Below are positions 1 to 6,411 of a stretch of 7,334 nt of DNA, one piece after another. The stretch is from assembly GCA_023397245.1 (NCBI GenBank), contig JAEWUH010000053.1:1-7334 (forward strand). The letters run 5' to 3'. The stretch is from Bacillota bacterium. GTDB lineage: Bacteria > Bacillota > Clostridia > Oscillospirales > Acutalibacteraceae. Below the pieces are notes generated by a model. That model saw nothing but the letters and a program-made list of their open reading frames with translations. It searched no databases and had not been told where the DNA came from. Position 1 is the stretch's first letter, and each line of letters begins with the position of its first letter. The translations under genes were made by a program, and so were the position numbers.

Positions 1-8
1 GTATTATC

Positions 9-1010
9 ATGAAAAAATTAGGCGTAGCAATTCTGGTTCTTTCCATGGTTTTATCTATGGCGGCTTGCGGTCAAAGCAGCACATCTTCTTCCTCTCAGGG
101 TGCAGCGGCAAGCGCTGCGGGAAGCACGGCAGCCAGCGCAGCGGCTTCCGCTGCAACAACTTCTAAGAAGCCCCTTAAGATCGGTATCTCCGTTCCGAAC
201 CTCACAAACGTATTCTTCACCCAGATCAGAGACGGTATGCAGAAGGCACTGAAGGATCCGAGCGACAGCCTTGTTGTTATGGACTCCCAGGGCGACCAGA
301 ACAAGCAGATGAACGACGTTACCGACCTGATTAATCAGGGCTGCAACGTAATCGGCCTGTCCCCCATCAACTCCGACGGCGTTCGCGCAACACTTGAATA
401 CTGCAAAAAGGCCGGCGTTCCGGTCATCGCCTTCAACGTAGGCGTTAAGAACCCTGAACTTGTTGCAAGCACCATTGTTTCTGACAACGAGGCTTCCGGA
501 CATATGTGTGCTCAGGCTCTTGCAAAGGCATTGGGCGGCAAGGGTAATGTTGTTGAAGTTACATTCAGCACGACCACAACCTGCCATGCTCGTCAGAAGG
601 GCTTTGAAGATGAAATCAAGGCAAACTATCCGAACATCAAAATCCTCCAGAACAAAGACGTTGAAAAGGCAACTGCCGACTATTCCCAGCCGATCATGGT
701 TGACTTCATCAATGCTTACCCGAACCTCGACGGCGTATTCTGCATCAACGATCCTACCGCCCGCGGCGCGATCTCCGCTCTGAAAGAAGCCGGCAAGATC
801 AGCCATGTAAAGGTTGTATCCGTTGACGGTTCCAATGAAGGCAAGGGCTTTATCCGCGCCGGTGAAATGGTCGCTTCCGCTGCTCAGGATCCTGCAGGCA
901 TCGGCCGCACCACAGTCGAAACAGCTTACAAACTCCTCGCAGGCGAAAAGGTTGAAGCAAACGTCATTATGCCGATGTCCATCATCGACGCCAGCAACGT
1001 AGGCAAATAA
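9..1010 (+). CDS. Sugar ABC transporter substrate-binding lipoprotein (RbsB-like, Peripla_BP_4 type)
   Basis: Extracytoplasmic sugar-binding protein that captures a monosaccharide and delivers it to the permease encoded downstream. Residues 1-19 form a lipoprotein signal peptide (KK, hydrophobic core, then SMAAC) with the lipidated cysteine at Cys20. Residues 21-54 are a Ser/Ala-rich flexible tether. The binding domain runs from about 56 to 325 and starts KIGISVPNLTNVFF. By alignment from memory with E. coli RbsB, several ligand residues are kept: Asn67, Phe69, Phe70, Arg195 (HARQKG), Asn247 (CIND), Asp273 (SVDG) and Gln293. The RbsB Asp-Arg pair is replaced by Asn143-Val144, and the Asn in its INP motif by Ser118. 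The family is therefore clear, but the ligand is probably not ribose. Length (333 aa) is normal for a lipoprotein form. Only 8 bp precede the start, so its promoter and ribosome binding site lie mostly outside the window. Confidence 0.93.
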   Translation: MKKLGVAILVLSMVLSMAACGQSSTSSSSQGAAASAAGSTAASAAASAATTSKKPLKIGISVPNLTNVFFTQIRDGMQKALKDPSDSLVVMDSQGDQNKQMNDVTDLINQGCNVIGLSPINSDGVRATLEYCKKAGVPVIAFNVGVKNPELVASTIVSDNEASGHMCAQALAKALGGKGNVVEVTFSTTTTCHARQKGFEDEIKANYPNIKILQNKDVEKATADYSQPIMVDFINAYPNLDGVFCINDPTARGAISALKEAGKISHVKVVSVDGSNEGKGFIRAGEMVASAAQDPAGIGRTTVETAYKLLAGEKVEANVIMPMSIIDASNVGK

Positions 1011-1179
1011 AACCCGATTTTATCACACGAACCATTTGTTTTAAATACGGACGTAATCGACCATCGCTGTTCATGGCGGTGGTCGGTTGCGCCAATCATT
1101 ATGAAACGAGCGGCTGTGCTTGGTTCCTAAAAGTAAATGCCGTATTTGAAGGCGGCAAGCAGTAAAAGGAAGTGATTCA
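1011..1179 (+). other. Intergenic spacer between binding protein and ATPase genes
   Basis: This 169-bp gap is the only long spacer in the operon. It contains the stable hairpin listed separately (1052-1091) and a weaker 5-bp dyad (TGCCG/CGGCA, about 1138-1157). It ends in the ATPase ribosome binding site AAAGGAAGTG, 6 nt before the ATG at 1180. No T-run follows either hairpin and I see no convincing internal promoter, so read-through into the downstream genes is expected. Confidence 0.6.
1052..1091 (+). other. Long intergenic RNA stem-loop, candidate mRNA stability or partial-termination element
   Basis: CGTAATCGACCATCGC (1052-1067) can pair with GCGGTGGTCGGTTGCG (1076-1091) as a continuous 16-bp stem that includes three G-U pairs, around the 8-nt loop TGTTCATG. 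No U-run follows, so it is not a classic intrinsic terminator. Its place directly after a binding-protein gene fits the known pattern in ABC operons, where a 3' hairpin protects the binding-protein message and keeps expression of the membrane genes lower. The structure is visible in the sequence; the function is inferred. Confidence 0.6.
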
Positions 1180-2682
1180 ATGCCAAGTGAGTATGTCCTT
1201 GAAATGAACAACATTGTTAAGTCATTTGGCTCCAATAAAGTTTTGGATGACGTATCGATCGCCATTAAACCGGGCGAGGTACGTGCTTTAATGGGGGAAA
1301 ACGGCGCAGGCAAGTCTACTTTGATGAAAATTCTCGGCGGCATTTACCATGCCGATTCAGGAAGCATCAATATAAACGGCGAACCGGTGCAGATTACCAC
1401 GGTGGATGACGCACGGCGCTTGGGCATCAGCTTTATCCATCAGGAAATCAGCAACGTTCCCAGTATGACGATTGCCGAAAACTTTTTCCTTGGCAAGGAA
1501 CCCAAAACAAAAATGGGGCTTGTCGACCAGCGCCGGATGCATCGTGAAACGCGCGGCGCACTGGACGTAATGGGTATCAATCTGCCGACAAACCGTCAAA
1601 TTTCCGGATTGTCCATCGCGCAGCAGCAGATGCTGGAAGTTGCGCGAGCAATCAATGAAAACGCAAAAGTTATAATTATGGACGAACCTACCGCTTCTCT
1701 GGCAAACGCGGAAGTAGACGACCTGTTCCGGCAGGTAAAGATGTTGAAAGAGAAAAACGTAGCTATTATATATATCTCCCACCGTATGGAGGAAACCTTC
1801 CGCGTGTGCGATACGGTCACTGTCCTGCGGGACGGCAAATTCATCGGTACCAAGAATACGGCGGAAGCAACGGAAAAAGAGCTGATCAGCATGATGGTCG
1901 GCCGTAAATTTGATGAAATCTACGGCAACCAGCGCGCCGTAGGCGGAGAAGTGATCCTGCAGGTAAACGGCCTTAGCAGCAGGGCGGTCAAAGACGTAAG
2001 CTTTGACCTGAGAAAAGGCGAGATCCTGGGCTTTGCAGGCCTTGTGGGCGCGGGACGTACGGAAACCGCCCTCGCTTTGTTCGGTATTGATAAAATCCAT
2101 TCCGGCGAAGTGATTATTGAAGGGAAAAAAGTAGCCATTCACAGACCGTCCGACGCAATTCGTGCCGGCATCGCGCTGGTTCCGGAAGACCGTAAGGGAC
2201 AGGGGCTTTTCCTGGGCCACAGTATTTCGGTAAACCTTACGTTCCAGGTGCTGAATGAATTTATCCGCAATCTGAGGATCAACCGCAAAAAGGAATCCAA
2301 TTTAATTTCCACATATCAGAATAAGCTTTCCATTAAAATGGCATCGGTCAGTCAGCTGGCGGGAGAGCTCTCCGGCGGCAACCAGCAAAAGGTGGTCATT
2401 TCAAAGTGGTTGGCTGCAAAGCCGAAGGTACTGATCCTGGACGAACCGACCCGCGGCATCGATGTTGGTGCAAAGGCGGAAATCTACAAGCTGATGAGCG
2501 ACCTGACCAAAGAAGGAGTTTCCATTATAATGATTTCCTCTGAACTGCCGGAGATCATTAATAACTCCAGCCGTATTGCGGTTATGAGCGAAGGCAGGCT
2601 TGTGAAAATATTAGACCCTGATGTAGACGAAATCTCTCAGGAGATTATCATGTCCTACGCAGTGGAAGGAGGAAACAAATAA
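1180..2682 (+). CDS. Sugar ABC transporter ATP-binding protein with two ABC domains (RbsA/MglA type)
   Basis: Cytoplasmic ATPase that powers monosaccharide import with the permease encoded next. It has 500 residues, the usual length of the RbsA/MglA/XylG class, and two ABC domains. Domain 1 has Walker A GENGAGKST (39-47), the family-type signature LSIAQQQM (144-151), Walker B ending DEPT (168-171) and the switch histidine His201 in YISHRME. Domain 2 has the degenerate P-loop GLVGAGRTE (287-295), with Arg in place of the Walker Lys, a full signature LSGGNQQKV (397-405) and LDEPTRG (420-426). Impaired ATP hydrolysis at one site is typical of this class, so the P-loop change is not a defect. The ATG at 1180 sits 6 nt after AAAGGAAGTG. 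The stop is 2 bp before the permease start, so translation is probably coupled. Substrate cannot be read from this subunit. Confidence 0.96.
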   Translation: MPSEYVLEMNNIVKSFGSNKVLDDVSIAIKPGEVRALMGENGAGKSTLMKILGGIYHADSGSININGEPVQITTVDDARRLGISFIHQEISNVPSMTIAENFFLGKEPKTKMGLVDQRRMHRETRGALDVMGINLPTNRQISGLSIAQQQMLEVARAINENAKVIIMDEPTASLANAEVDDLFRQVKMLKEKNVAIIYISHRMEETFRVCDTVTVLRDGKFIGTKNTAEATEKELISMMVGRKFDEIYGNQRAVGGEVILQVNGLSSRAVKDVSFDLRKGEILGFAGLVGAGRTETALALFGIDKIHSGEVIIEGKKVAIHRPSDAIRAGIALVPEDRKGQGLFLGHSISVNLTFQVLNEFIRNLRINRKKESNLISTYQNKLSIKMASVSQLAGELSGGNQQKVVISKWLAAKPKVLILDEPTRGIDVGAKAEIYKLMSDLTKEGVSIIMISSELPEIINNSSRIAVMSEGRLVKILDPDVDEISQEIIMSYAVEGGNK

Positions 2683-2684
2683 AT

Positions 2685-3686
2685 ATGAACAGTACAAATA
2701 ATCCAGAATCTGCAGTGTTAAAGCAACACATTGGGGTGGGAAACCTGGTAGTCGGCTGGCTGAGGCGCAACATAGCCGCTATTGCTGCGGTGCTGATCCT
2801 CTGCCTCGGACTTACGTTTACGACGAACACGTTCCTTGTTTCAACAAATCTGCTTAGTCTGCTGCGCCAGTCCTGCGTCAACGTCTTGATTGCGTTCGGC
2901 ATTACCTGTGTTTTGATCTGCGGCGGAATCGATCTGTCCGTCGGCTCCTGCGCCGCCGCTTCCGGCGTTATTACGGTTACCATGGCGAATGCGGGGATCC
3001 CGCTGCCTTTGTGTATCCTTACTGCGCTTGCGTTCGGCGCGCTCCTTGGACTCTTCAACGGATACATCGTTTCCCATACAACGATTCCTCCCTTTATTGT
3101 TACTCTTTCCACGCAGATCATTGTGCGCGGCCTCGGATATGTAATGACCGGCGGTCAGCCTACCCAGTGCAACAATGAACAGTTCAACCTGATTGGAACC
3201 GGCGACCTGCTTGGAATTCCGACTCCGGTATTTGTAGTCATCTTCGTCCTTGTGGTTCTGTTCTTCGTTATGAACCGTACCGCGTTCGGACGCCATGTTT
3301 ATGCGACCGGCGGAAATCCGGAAGCGGCAAGATATGCCGGCGTAAACACCAAGTCGGTTCAGATGCGCGTCTTTACAATGAGCGGAACGTTAGCCGCGCT
3401 TGCCGGCGTTGTCCTTGCGGCACGTCTGTATTCCGGCCAGCCGTCCGTAGGTGAAGGCTTTGAGCGTGATGCAATCGCTGCTTCCGTTCTCGGCGGCACG
3501 AGCTTTAACGGCGGTATCGGTACGCTCGGCGGCACGGTGATCGGCGCATTGATCATCGGTGTTCTGAACAACGGTATGAACCTGCTGCGCATCAACAGCT
3601 ACTGGCAGTTCGTTGTCAGAGGCTGCGTAATTCTCGGCGCAGTTTATATCGATTACCTGAAAAAAGCGAGAACACTGAAGAAATAA
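2685..3686 (+). CDS. Sugar ABC transporter permease (RbsC-like, BPD_transp_2 family)
   Basis: Integral membrane subunit that forms the sugar channel, probably as a homodimer with the double-domain ATPase encoded just upstream. It has 333 residues with many hydrophobic segments, including about 30-48, 65-79, 88-102, 107-129, 181-197, 229-247 and 283-299. Family hallmarks are GGIDLSVG (80-87), GLFNGYIVS (122-130), GNPEAARYAGVN (210-221), probably the cytoplasmic loop that meets the ATPase, and the glycine-rich stretch from SVLGGTSFNGG (268-278) to GALIIGVLNNGMNLL (287-301). The short N-terminal tail is hydrophilic and there is no signal peptide. The ATG at 2685 follows AAGGAGG (2666-2672), inside the end of the ATPase gene, with a slightly long 12-nt spacing. 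The assignment to the ribose/galactose/xylose permease family is secure; the exact sugar is not. Confidence 0.95.
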   Translation: MNSTNNPESAVLKQHIGVGNLVVGWLRRNIAAIAAVLILCLGLTFTTNTFLVSTNLLSLLRQSCVNVLIAFGITCVLICGGIDLSVGSCAAASGVITVTMANAGIPLPLCILTALAFGALLGLFNGYIVSHTTIPPFIVTLSTQIIVRGLGYVMTGGQPTQCNNEQFNLIGTGDLLGIPTPVFVVIFVLVVLFFVMNRTAFGRHVYATGGNPEAARYAGVNTKSVQMRVFTMSGTLAALAGVVLAARLYSGQPSVGEGFERDAIAASVLGGTSFNGGIGTLGGTVIGALIIGVLNNGMNLLRINSYWQFVVRGCVILGAVYIDYLKKARTLKK

Positions 3687-3705
3687 TGGATGAATCCGTT
3701 TACTT

Positions 3706-3711
3706 AGGAGG
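3706..3711 (+). promoter_or_regulatory. Ribosome binding site that fixes a TTG start
   Basis: A perfect AGGAGG lies 6 nt before TTG at 3718. The first in-frame ATG is 19 codons later, inside the conserved start of the transketolase fold, and has no comparable site, so the TTG start is preferred. Confidence 0.85.
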
Positions 3712-3717
3712 ATAAAA

Positions 3718-4530
3718 TTGGACAGCCAACAGCTTGTTTTAAAGTGCAGGCAGCTGCGCCGCGATATCATTGAAATGATCGCGGGAGCGGCCAGCGGTCA
3801 TCCCGGCGGTTCGCTTTCCATGGTGGAGCTGCTTGCGGCGATCTATTATACCCAGATGAGGGTTGACCCCCAAAATCCGGACGATCCGCAAAGGGACCGG
3901 TTTGTTCTGAGCAAGGGACATGCGGCGCCCTGCTACTACGCGGTGCTCGGTGAAATGGGATTCTTCGACAAGGCGGAATTTAAAAACTTCCGTCAGCTTC
4001 ACAGCATCCTGCAGGGACATCCGGACGCCAAAAAAGTGCCCGGAGTGGACGCTTCCACCGGCTCGCTCGGTCAGGGTGTTTCCATTGCCGTAGGGATGGC
4101 CCTTGGAGCCAAGGCGGCGAAAGGCCCGCAGAAGGTTTATACCATTCTGGGGGACGGGGAGCTGCAGGAAGGCCAGGTGTGGGAAGCCTGCACCGCGGCG
4201 GCGCATTATAAACTCGATAACCTCACGATCATGATTGACAACAACGGCCTGCAGATTGACGGTACCAACGATCAGGTGATGTCGCTGGGGAATATCAGGG
4301 CGCGCTTTGAGGCAGTGGGGCTTGATGTAATCGAGCTTGCCGACGGCAATGATATCGACCAGGTGGTTGCCGCGCTGGAACCCCCCGCAAAGCCGGGAAA
4401 ACCAAAGTGCATACTGGCGCATACGACTAAGGGAAAGGGCGTCTCATTTATGGAAAATCAGGTGGGCTGGCACGGCAAAGCACCGTCACCCGCCGAACGG
4501 GATGCCGCTCTTCAGGAAATGGAGGGCTGA
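3718..4530 (+). CDS. Transketolase N-terminal subunit (thiamine diphosphate pyrophosphate-binding half)
   Basis: First half of a split transketolase, expected to pair with the next product to move a two-carbon ketol group between sugar phosphates. The 270 residues cover the pyrophosphate-binding domain only. Visible motifs are SGHPGGSLS with His28, the SKGH motif with His68, GHPDAKKVPGVDASTGSLGQG, and the thiamine diphosphate/metal motif starting GDGE (145-148) and ending DNN (174-176), the usual spacing. The start is TTG behind AGGAGG. The stop is 3 bp before the C-terminal subunit gene, whose ribosome binding site GGAGGG (4521-4526) lies inside this gene. Two-gene transketolases are normal in many Firmicutes and Archaea, so the split is not a frameshift. 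A related two-subunit enzyme is known as apulose-4-phosphate transketolase (AptAB). Placement in a sugar operon suggests a dedicated catabolic role, but substrate preference cannot be read here. Confidence 0.94.
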   Translation: MDSQQLVLKCRQLRRDIIEMIAGAASGHPGGSLSMVELLAAIYYTQMRVDPQNPDDPQRDRFVLSKGHAAPCYYAVLGEMGFFDKAEFKNFRQLHSILQGHPDAKKVPGVDASTGSLGQGVSIAVGMALGAKAAKGPQKVYTILGDGELQEGQVWEACTAAAHYKLDNLTIMIDNNGLQIDGTNDQVMSLGNIRARFEAVGLDVIELADGNDIDQVVAALEPPAKPGKPKCILAHTTKGKGVSFMENQVGWHGKAPSPAERDAALQEMEG

Positions 4531-4533
4531 TAT

Positions 4534-5460
4534 ATGAGTGAAATGAAAGCAATACGCGCCGCCTATGGAGAAGCTCTGGTCGAGCTTGGCGAAAAGAATG
4601 ACAGGATCGTCGTACTGGATGCGGATCTTGCCCATGCGACCATGACCAACGGCTTTGCCGAAAAATATCCGGAACGGTTTTTTAACGGCGGAATTGCGGA
4701 AGCCAACATGGTTTCCATGGCCGCCGGACTTTCTACAATGGGTTTTGTCCCGTTCTGCAGCACGTTCGCCATTTTTGGTGCGGGCCGCGCTTACGAGCAG
4801 GTGCGCAACAGCGTAGCTTATCCGAATTTCAATGTAAAGCTTGGCATGACGCACGCGGGGATTACGCTCGGCGAGGATGGCGGAAGCCATCAGGCGATCG
4901 AGGATATTGCGCTAATGCGCGTGATTCCCGGAATGACGGTCATCGTACCGTGCGACGCAAACGAGGCAAAACGCGCCGTGAATGCGGTTGCGGCGATGAA
5001 GGGCCCTGCCTATCTGCGCCTTGCCAGACCCGCAACGCCTGTTTTTGAGCAGGATATGCCGTTTGAAATCGGCAAGGCAAATGTTCTGCGGGAAGGCAGC
5101 GACGTTGTTCTGTTTGCCTGCGGCATTATGGTGGCGACTGCGCTTGACTGCGCGGCGCGCCTTGCGGAACAAGGCGTTTCCGCTGCCGTTGTAAATATAC
5201 ACACCATTAAGCCGATTGACGTGGAATGCATTCTGCGTTATGCGGAAAAGTGCAAAAAAGTTGTAACGATTGAGGAACACAGTGTAATCGGCGGCCTCGG
5301 AGACGCGGTAGCCGGTGTGCTGATTGGCAAAGGAAGTTTCAAATTCAGGAAAGTTGGAATACAGGACCGGTTCGGTCAGTCCGGAAAACCGGATGACCTC
5401 CTGAAGGAATACGGACTGGATCCGGATTCGGTTCTGGCGGACGTCAAAAGTATTTTATAA
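4534..5460 (+). CDS. Transketolase C-terminal subunit (pyrimidine-binding half)
   Basis: Partner of the preceding product; together they make a complete transketolase. The 308 residues hold a pyrimidine-binding domain (about 4-170) and a transketolase C-terminal domain (about 185-305). The catalytic glutamate that activates the thiamine diphosphate pyrimidine is Glu56 in GGIAEANM. The active-site stretch THAGITLGEDGGSHQ carries His107 and His119. The C-terminal domain shows FACGIMVATAL and TIEEHSVIGGLGDAVA. The start ATG lies 7 nt after GGAGGG and 3 bp after the previous stop, so the two halves are probably translated in step. DXS and pyruvate dehydrogenase E1 beta share this fold, but the isolated half, its N-terminal partner and the GGIAEANM context favour transketolase. 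Confidence 0.94.
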   Translation: MSEMKAIRAAYGEALVELGEKNDRIVVLDADLAHATMTNGFAEKYPERFFNGGIAEANMVSMAAGLSTMGFVPFCSTFAIFGAGRAYEQVRNSVAYPNFNVKLGMTHAGITLGEDGGSHQAIEDIALMRVIPGMTVIVPCDANEAKRAVNAVAAMKGPAYLRLARPATPVFEQDMPFEIGKANVLREGSDVVLFACGIMVATALDCAARLAEQGVSAAVVNIHTIKPIDVECILRYAEKCKKVVTIEEHSVIGGLGDAVAGVLIGKGSFKFRKVGIQDRFGQSGKPDDLLKEYGLDPDSVLADVKSIL

Positions 5461-5514
5461 AACAAAATCCCCGGCCTGCATAGCCTGCTTCCCGGAGAAG
5501 TAAGGAGATCTATC

Positions 5515-6156
5515 ATGAAAATAGCTCTTATTAATGAAAACAGCCAGGCGCCAAAGAATGAGCTGATCTGCAGCGTGCTCAAAAAAGTCGTGGAACCGAT
5601 GGGTCACACGGTTTACAATTACGGTATGTATACCGGCACGGACAAGGAATGGCTGACTTATGTGCAGAACGGCATCCTTGCGGCCGTGCTCCTCAACAGC
5701 GGCGCGGCGGATTATGTAATTACCGGCTGCGGAACCGGCGAAGGCGCAATGCTTGCGCTGAACAGCTTCCCGGGCGTTATCTGCGGCCATGTGGTTGACC
5801 CGAGCGACGCCTTTATGTTTGCTCAGATCAACGACGGCAACGCAATTTCTCTGCCGTTTGCCAAGGGCTTCGGCTGGGGCGGCGAATGCAACCTGGAGTA
5901 CGTCTTTGAAAAGCTGTTCGGCTGCGAAAGCGGCGGCGGCTACCCGAAGGAAAAGCAGCAGGTTGAGCGCAGCAACAAAAAAATACTGGATGCTGTAAGA
6001 GCCAACAACTTCCATGATCTCATTACCTGCCTTAAGGGTATCGATCAGGAACTGCTCAAAGGTGCTCTTGGCGGCGCCCACTTTAAGGAGCTGTTCTATG
6101 CCAACAGCAAGGACGAAGCTCTTACCGCTTACGTAAAATCGGTTGTAGGCGAATAA
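5515..6156 (+). CDS. Divergent RpiB/LacA/LacB-family sugar-phosphate isomerase
   Basis: Likely cytoplasmic aldose-ketose isomerase acting on a sugar phosphate, feeding or draining the transketolase encoded upstream. The core is residues 1 to about 145: MKIALINENS, then ADYVITGCGTGEGAM, which carries the family's catalytic-type Cys72, and QINDGNAISL in place of the usual HNDAN. The canonical Asp-His of the N-terminal DHAG motif is replaced by Asn7-Glu8-Asn9, and the His of HNDAN by Ile105. Both are substrate or ring-opening positions in ribose-5-phosphate isomerase B, so the substrate or its form probably differs. The protein has 213 residues, longer than the usual 145-170. The extra C-terminal part (about 150-213, including GGAHFKELF) resembles the small domain found on some long RpiB proteins. 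ATG at 5515 follows AAGGAG (5502-5507) with a 7-nt spacer. It is 54 bp after the transketolase and is the last gene before the terminator. Confidence 0.85.
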   Translation: MKIALINENSQAPKNELICSVLKKVVEPMGHTVYNYGMYTGTDKEWLTYVQNGILAAVLLNSGAADYVITGCGTGEGAMLALNSFPGVICGHVVDPSDAFMFAQINDGNAISLPFAKGFGWGGECNLEYVFEKLFGCESGGGYPKEKQQVERSNKKILDAVRANNFHDLITCLKGIDQELLKGALGGAHFKELFYANSKDEALTAYVKSVVGE

Positions 6157-6170
6157 ATTATCGATTACAC

Positions 6171-6219
6171 AATGATTGAATCATTCTCCTTTACAAAGGG
6201 GCTCTGGTAAAACAGCCCT
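6171..6219. repeat. Cluster of short inverted repeats after the isomerase gene
   Basis: Three dyads lie side by side. The first is AATGATT-G-AATCATT (6171-6185), a perfect 7-bp repeat around one base. The second is CCTTT-AC-AAAGG (6188-6199). The third is GGGGCT (6198-6203) facing AGCCCT (6214-6219) around a 10-nt loop. The second and third share bases and cannot form together. They lie between the isomerase stop and the terminator and may act as an operator or as 3'-end RNA structure. Their role is not known. Confidence 0.4.
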
Positions 6220-6222
6220 GCA

Positions 6223-6270
6223 AAAAAGCCGGAACTGCCGCACCGAAAGGTGCCGGCGGCTCCGGTTTTC
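6223..6270 (+). terminator. Rho-independent terminator of the sugar operon
   Basis: The arm AGCCGGAACTGCCGCACC and the arm GGTGCCGGCGGCTCCGGTTT form a long GC-rich stem capped by a GAAA tetraloop, with one bulged C and one A-C mismatch. It is flanked by an A-run upstream (6222-6227) and TTTT downstream (6266-6269). The position, 66 bp after the isomerase stop, closes the transcription unit. Confidence 0.9.
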
Positions 6271-6356
6271 TGTACTTTTGCCACAGATTTATCGTTCTGC
6301 TTTAATCCTTGTTTCCAAGAAATTATTCCGACAGTTTTAACATAAGCATCAAATAT

Positions 6357-6385
6357 CCGTCACATAAAAAGAGCATGTTTATAAT
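6357..6385 (+). promoter_or_regulatory. Putative sigma-A promoter for the small downstream gene
   Basis: TATAAT at 6380-6385 is an exact -10 consensus. Seventeen bases upstream, CCGTCA (6357-6362) matches only three of six -35 positions, so the promoter may be weak or activator-dependent. It lies downstream of the operon terminator and 27 bp before the ATG at 6412, so it would drive only the small gene. An AT-rich chance match is possible. Confidence 0.45.
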
Positions 6386-6400
6386 GATTAAATTATAAAC
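6377..6400. promoter_or_regulatory. Perfect 9-bp inverted repeat overlapping the -10 box, candidate operator
   Basis: GTTTATAAT (6377-6385) and ATTATAAAC (6392-6400) are exact reverse complements around the 6-bp spacer GATTAA. The left arm contains the TATAAT -10 box, so a dimeric regulator bound here would block RNA polymerase. The symmetry also puts a TATAAT on the minus strand. In RNA the same sequence would be a weak AU-rich hairpin just before the GGGGG ribosome binding site. The repeat is directly visible; its role is inferred. Confidence 0.55.
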
Positions 6401-6411
6401 GGGGGATGCCT

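Noticed and set aside
51..806. Long minus-strand open frame opposite the binding-protein gene (251 codons)
   Set aside because: It mirrors a clearly coding plus-strand gene, its translation has no recognisable domain, and it has no ribosome binding site. It is a shadow of codon bias.
1052..1091. Intrinsic terminator after the binding-protein gene
   Set aside because: The hairpin is strong, but no T-run follows and the downstream genes belong to the same transporter, so full termination is unlikely.
2038..2064. Broken Walker A (Arg for Lys) in the second ATPase domain
   Set aside because: A degenerate second P-loop of this form is normal in the RbsA/MglA family.
1357..2220. Minus-strand open frame opposite the ATPase gene (287 codons)
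   Set aside because: The plus-strand ATPase motifs are unambiguous here, and the antisense product has no coherent family features.
3739..4422. Minus-strand open frame opposite the transketolase N-terminal gene
   Set aside because: Antisense shadow; the plus strand carries all the conserved thiamine diphosphate motifs.
4521..4540. Possible frameshift splitting a single transketolase gene
   Set aside because: The downstream half has its own GGAGGG site and ATG start, both halves are full-length for known split transketolases, and no domain sequence is missing.
5455..6081. Minus-strand open frame opposite the isomerase gene (208 codons)
   Set aside because: The Ala-rich and mixed composition and lack of motifs or a ribosome binding site mark it as a shadow of the isomerase gene.
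6171..6185. CcpA-type catabolite site at the AATGATTGAATCATT dyad
   Set aside because: It lacks the central CG of cre sites and lies downstream of the operon.
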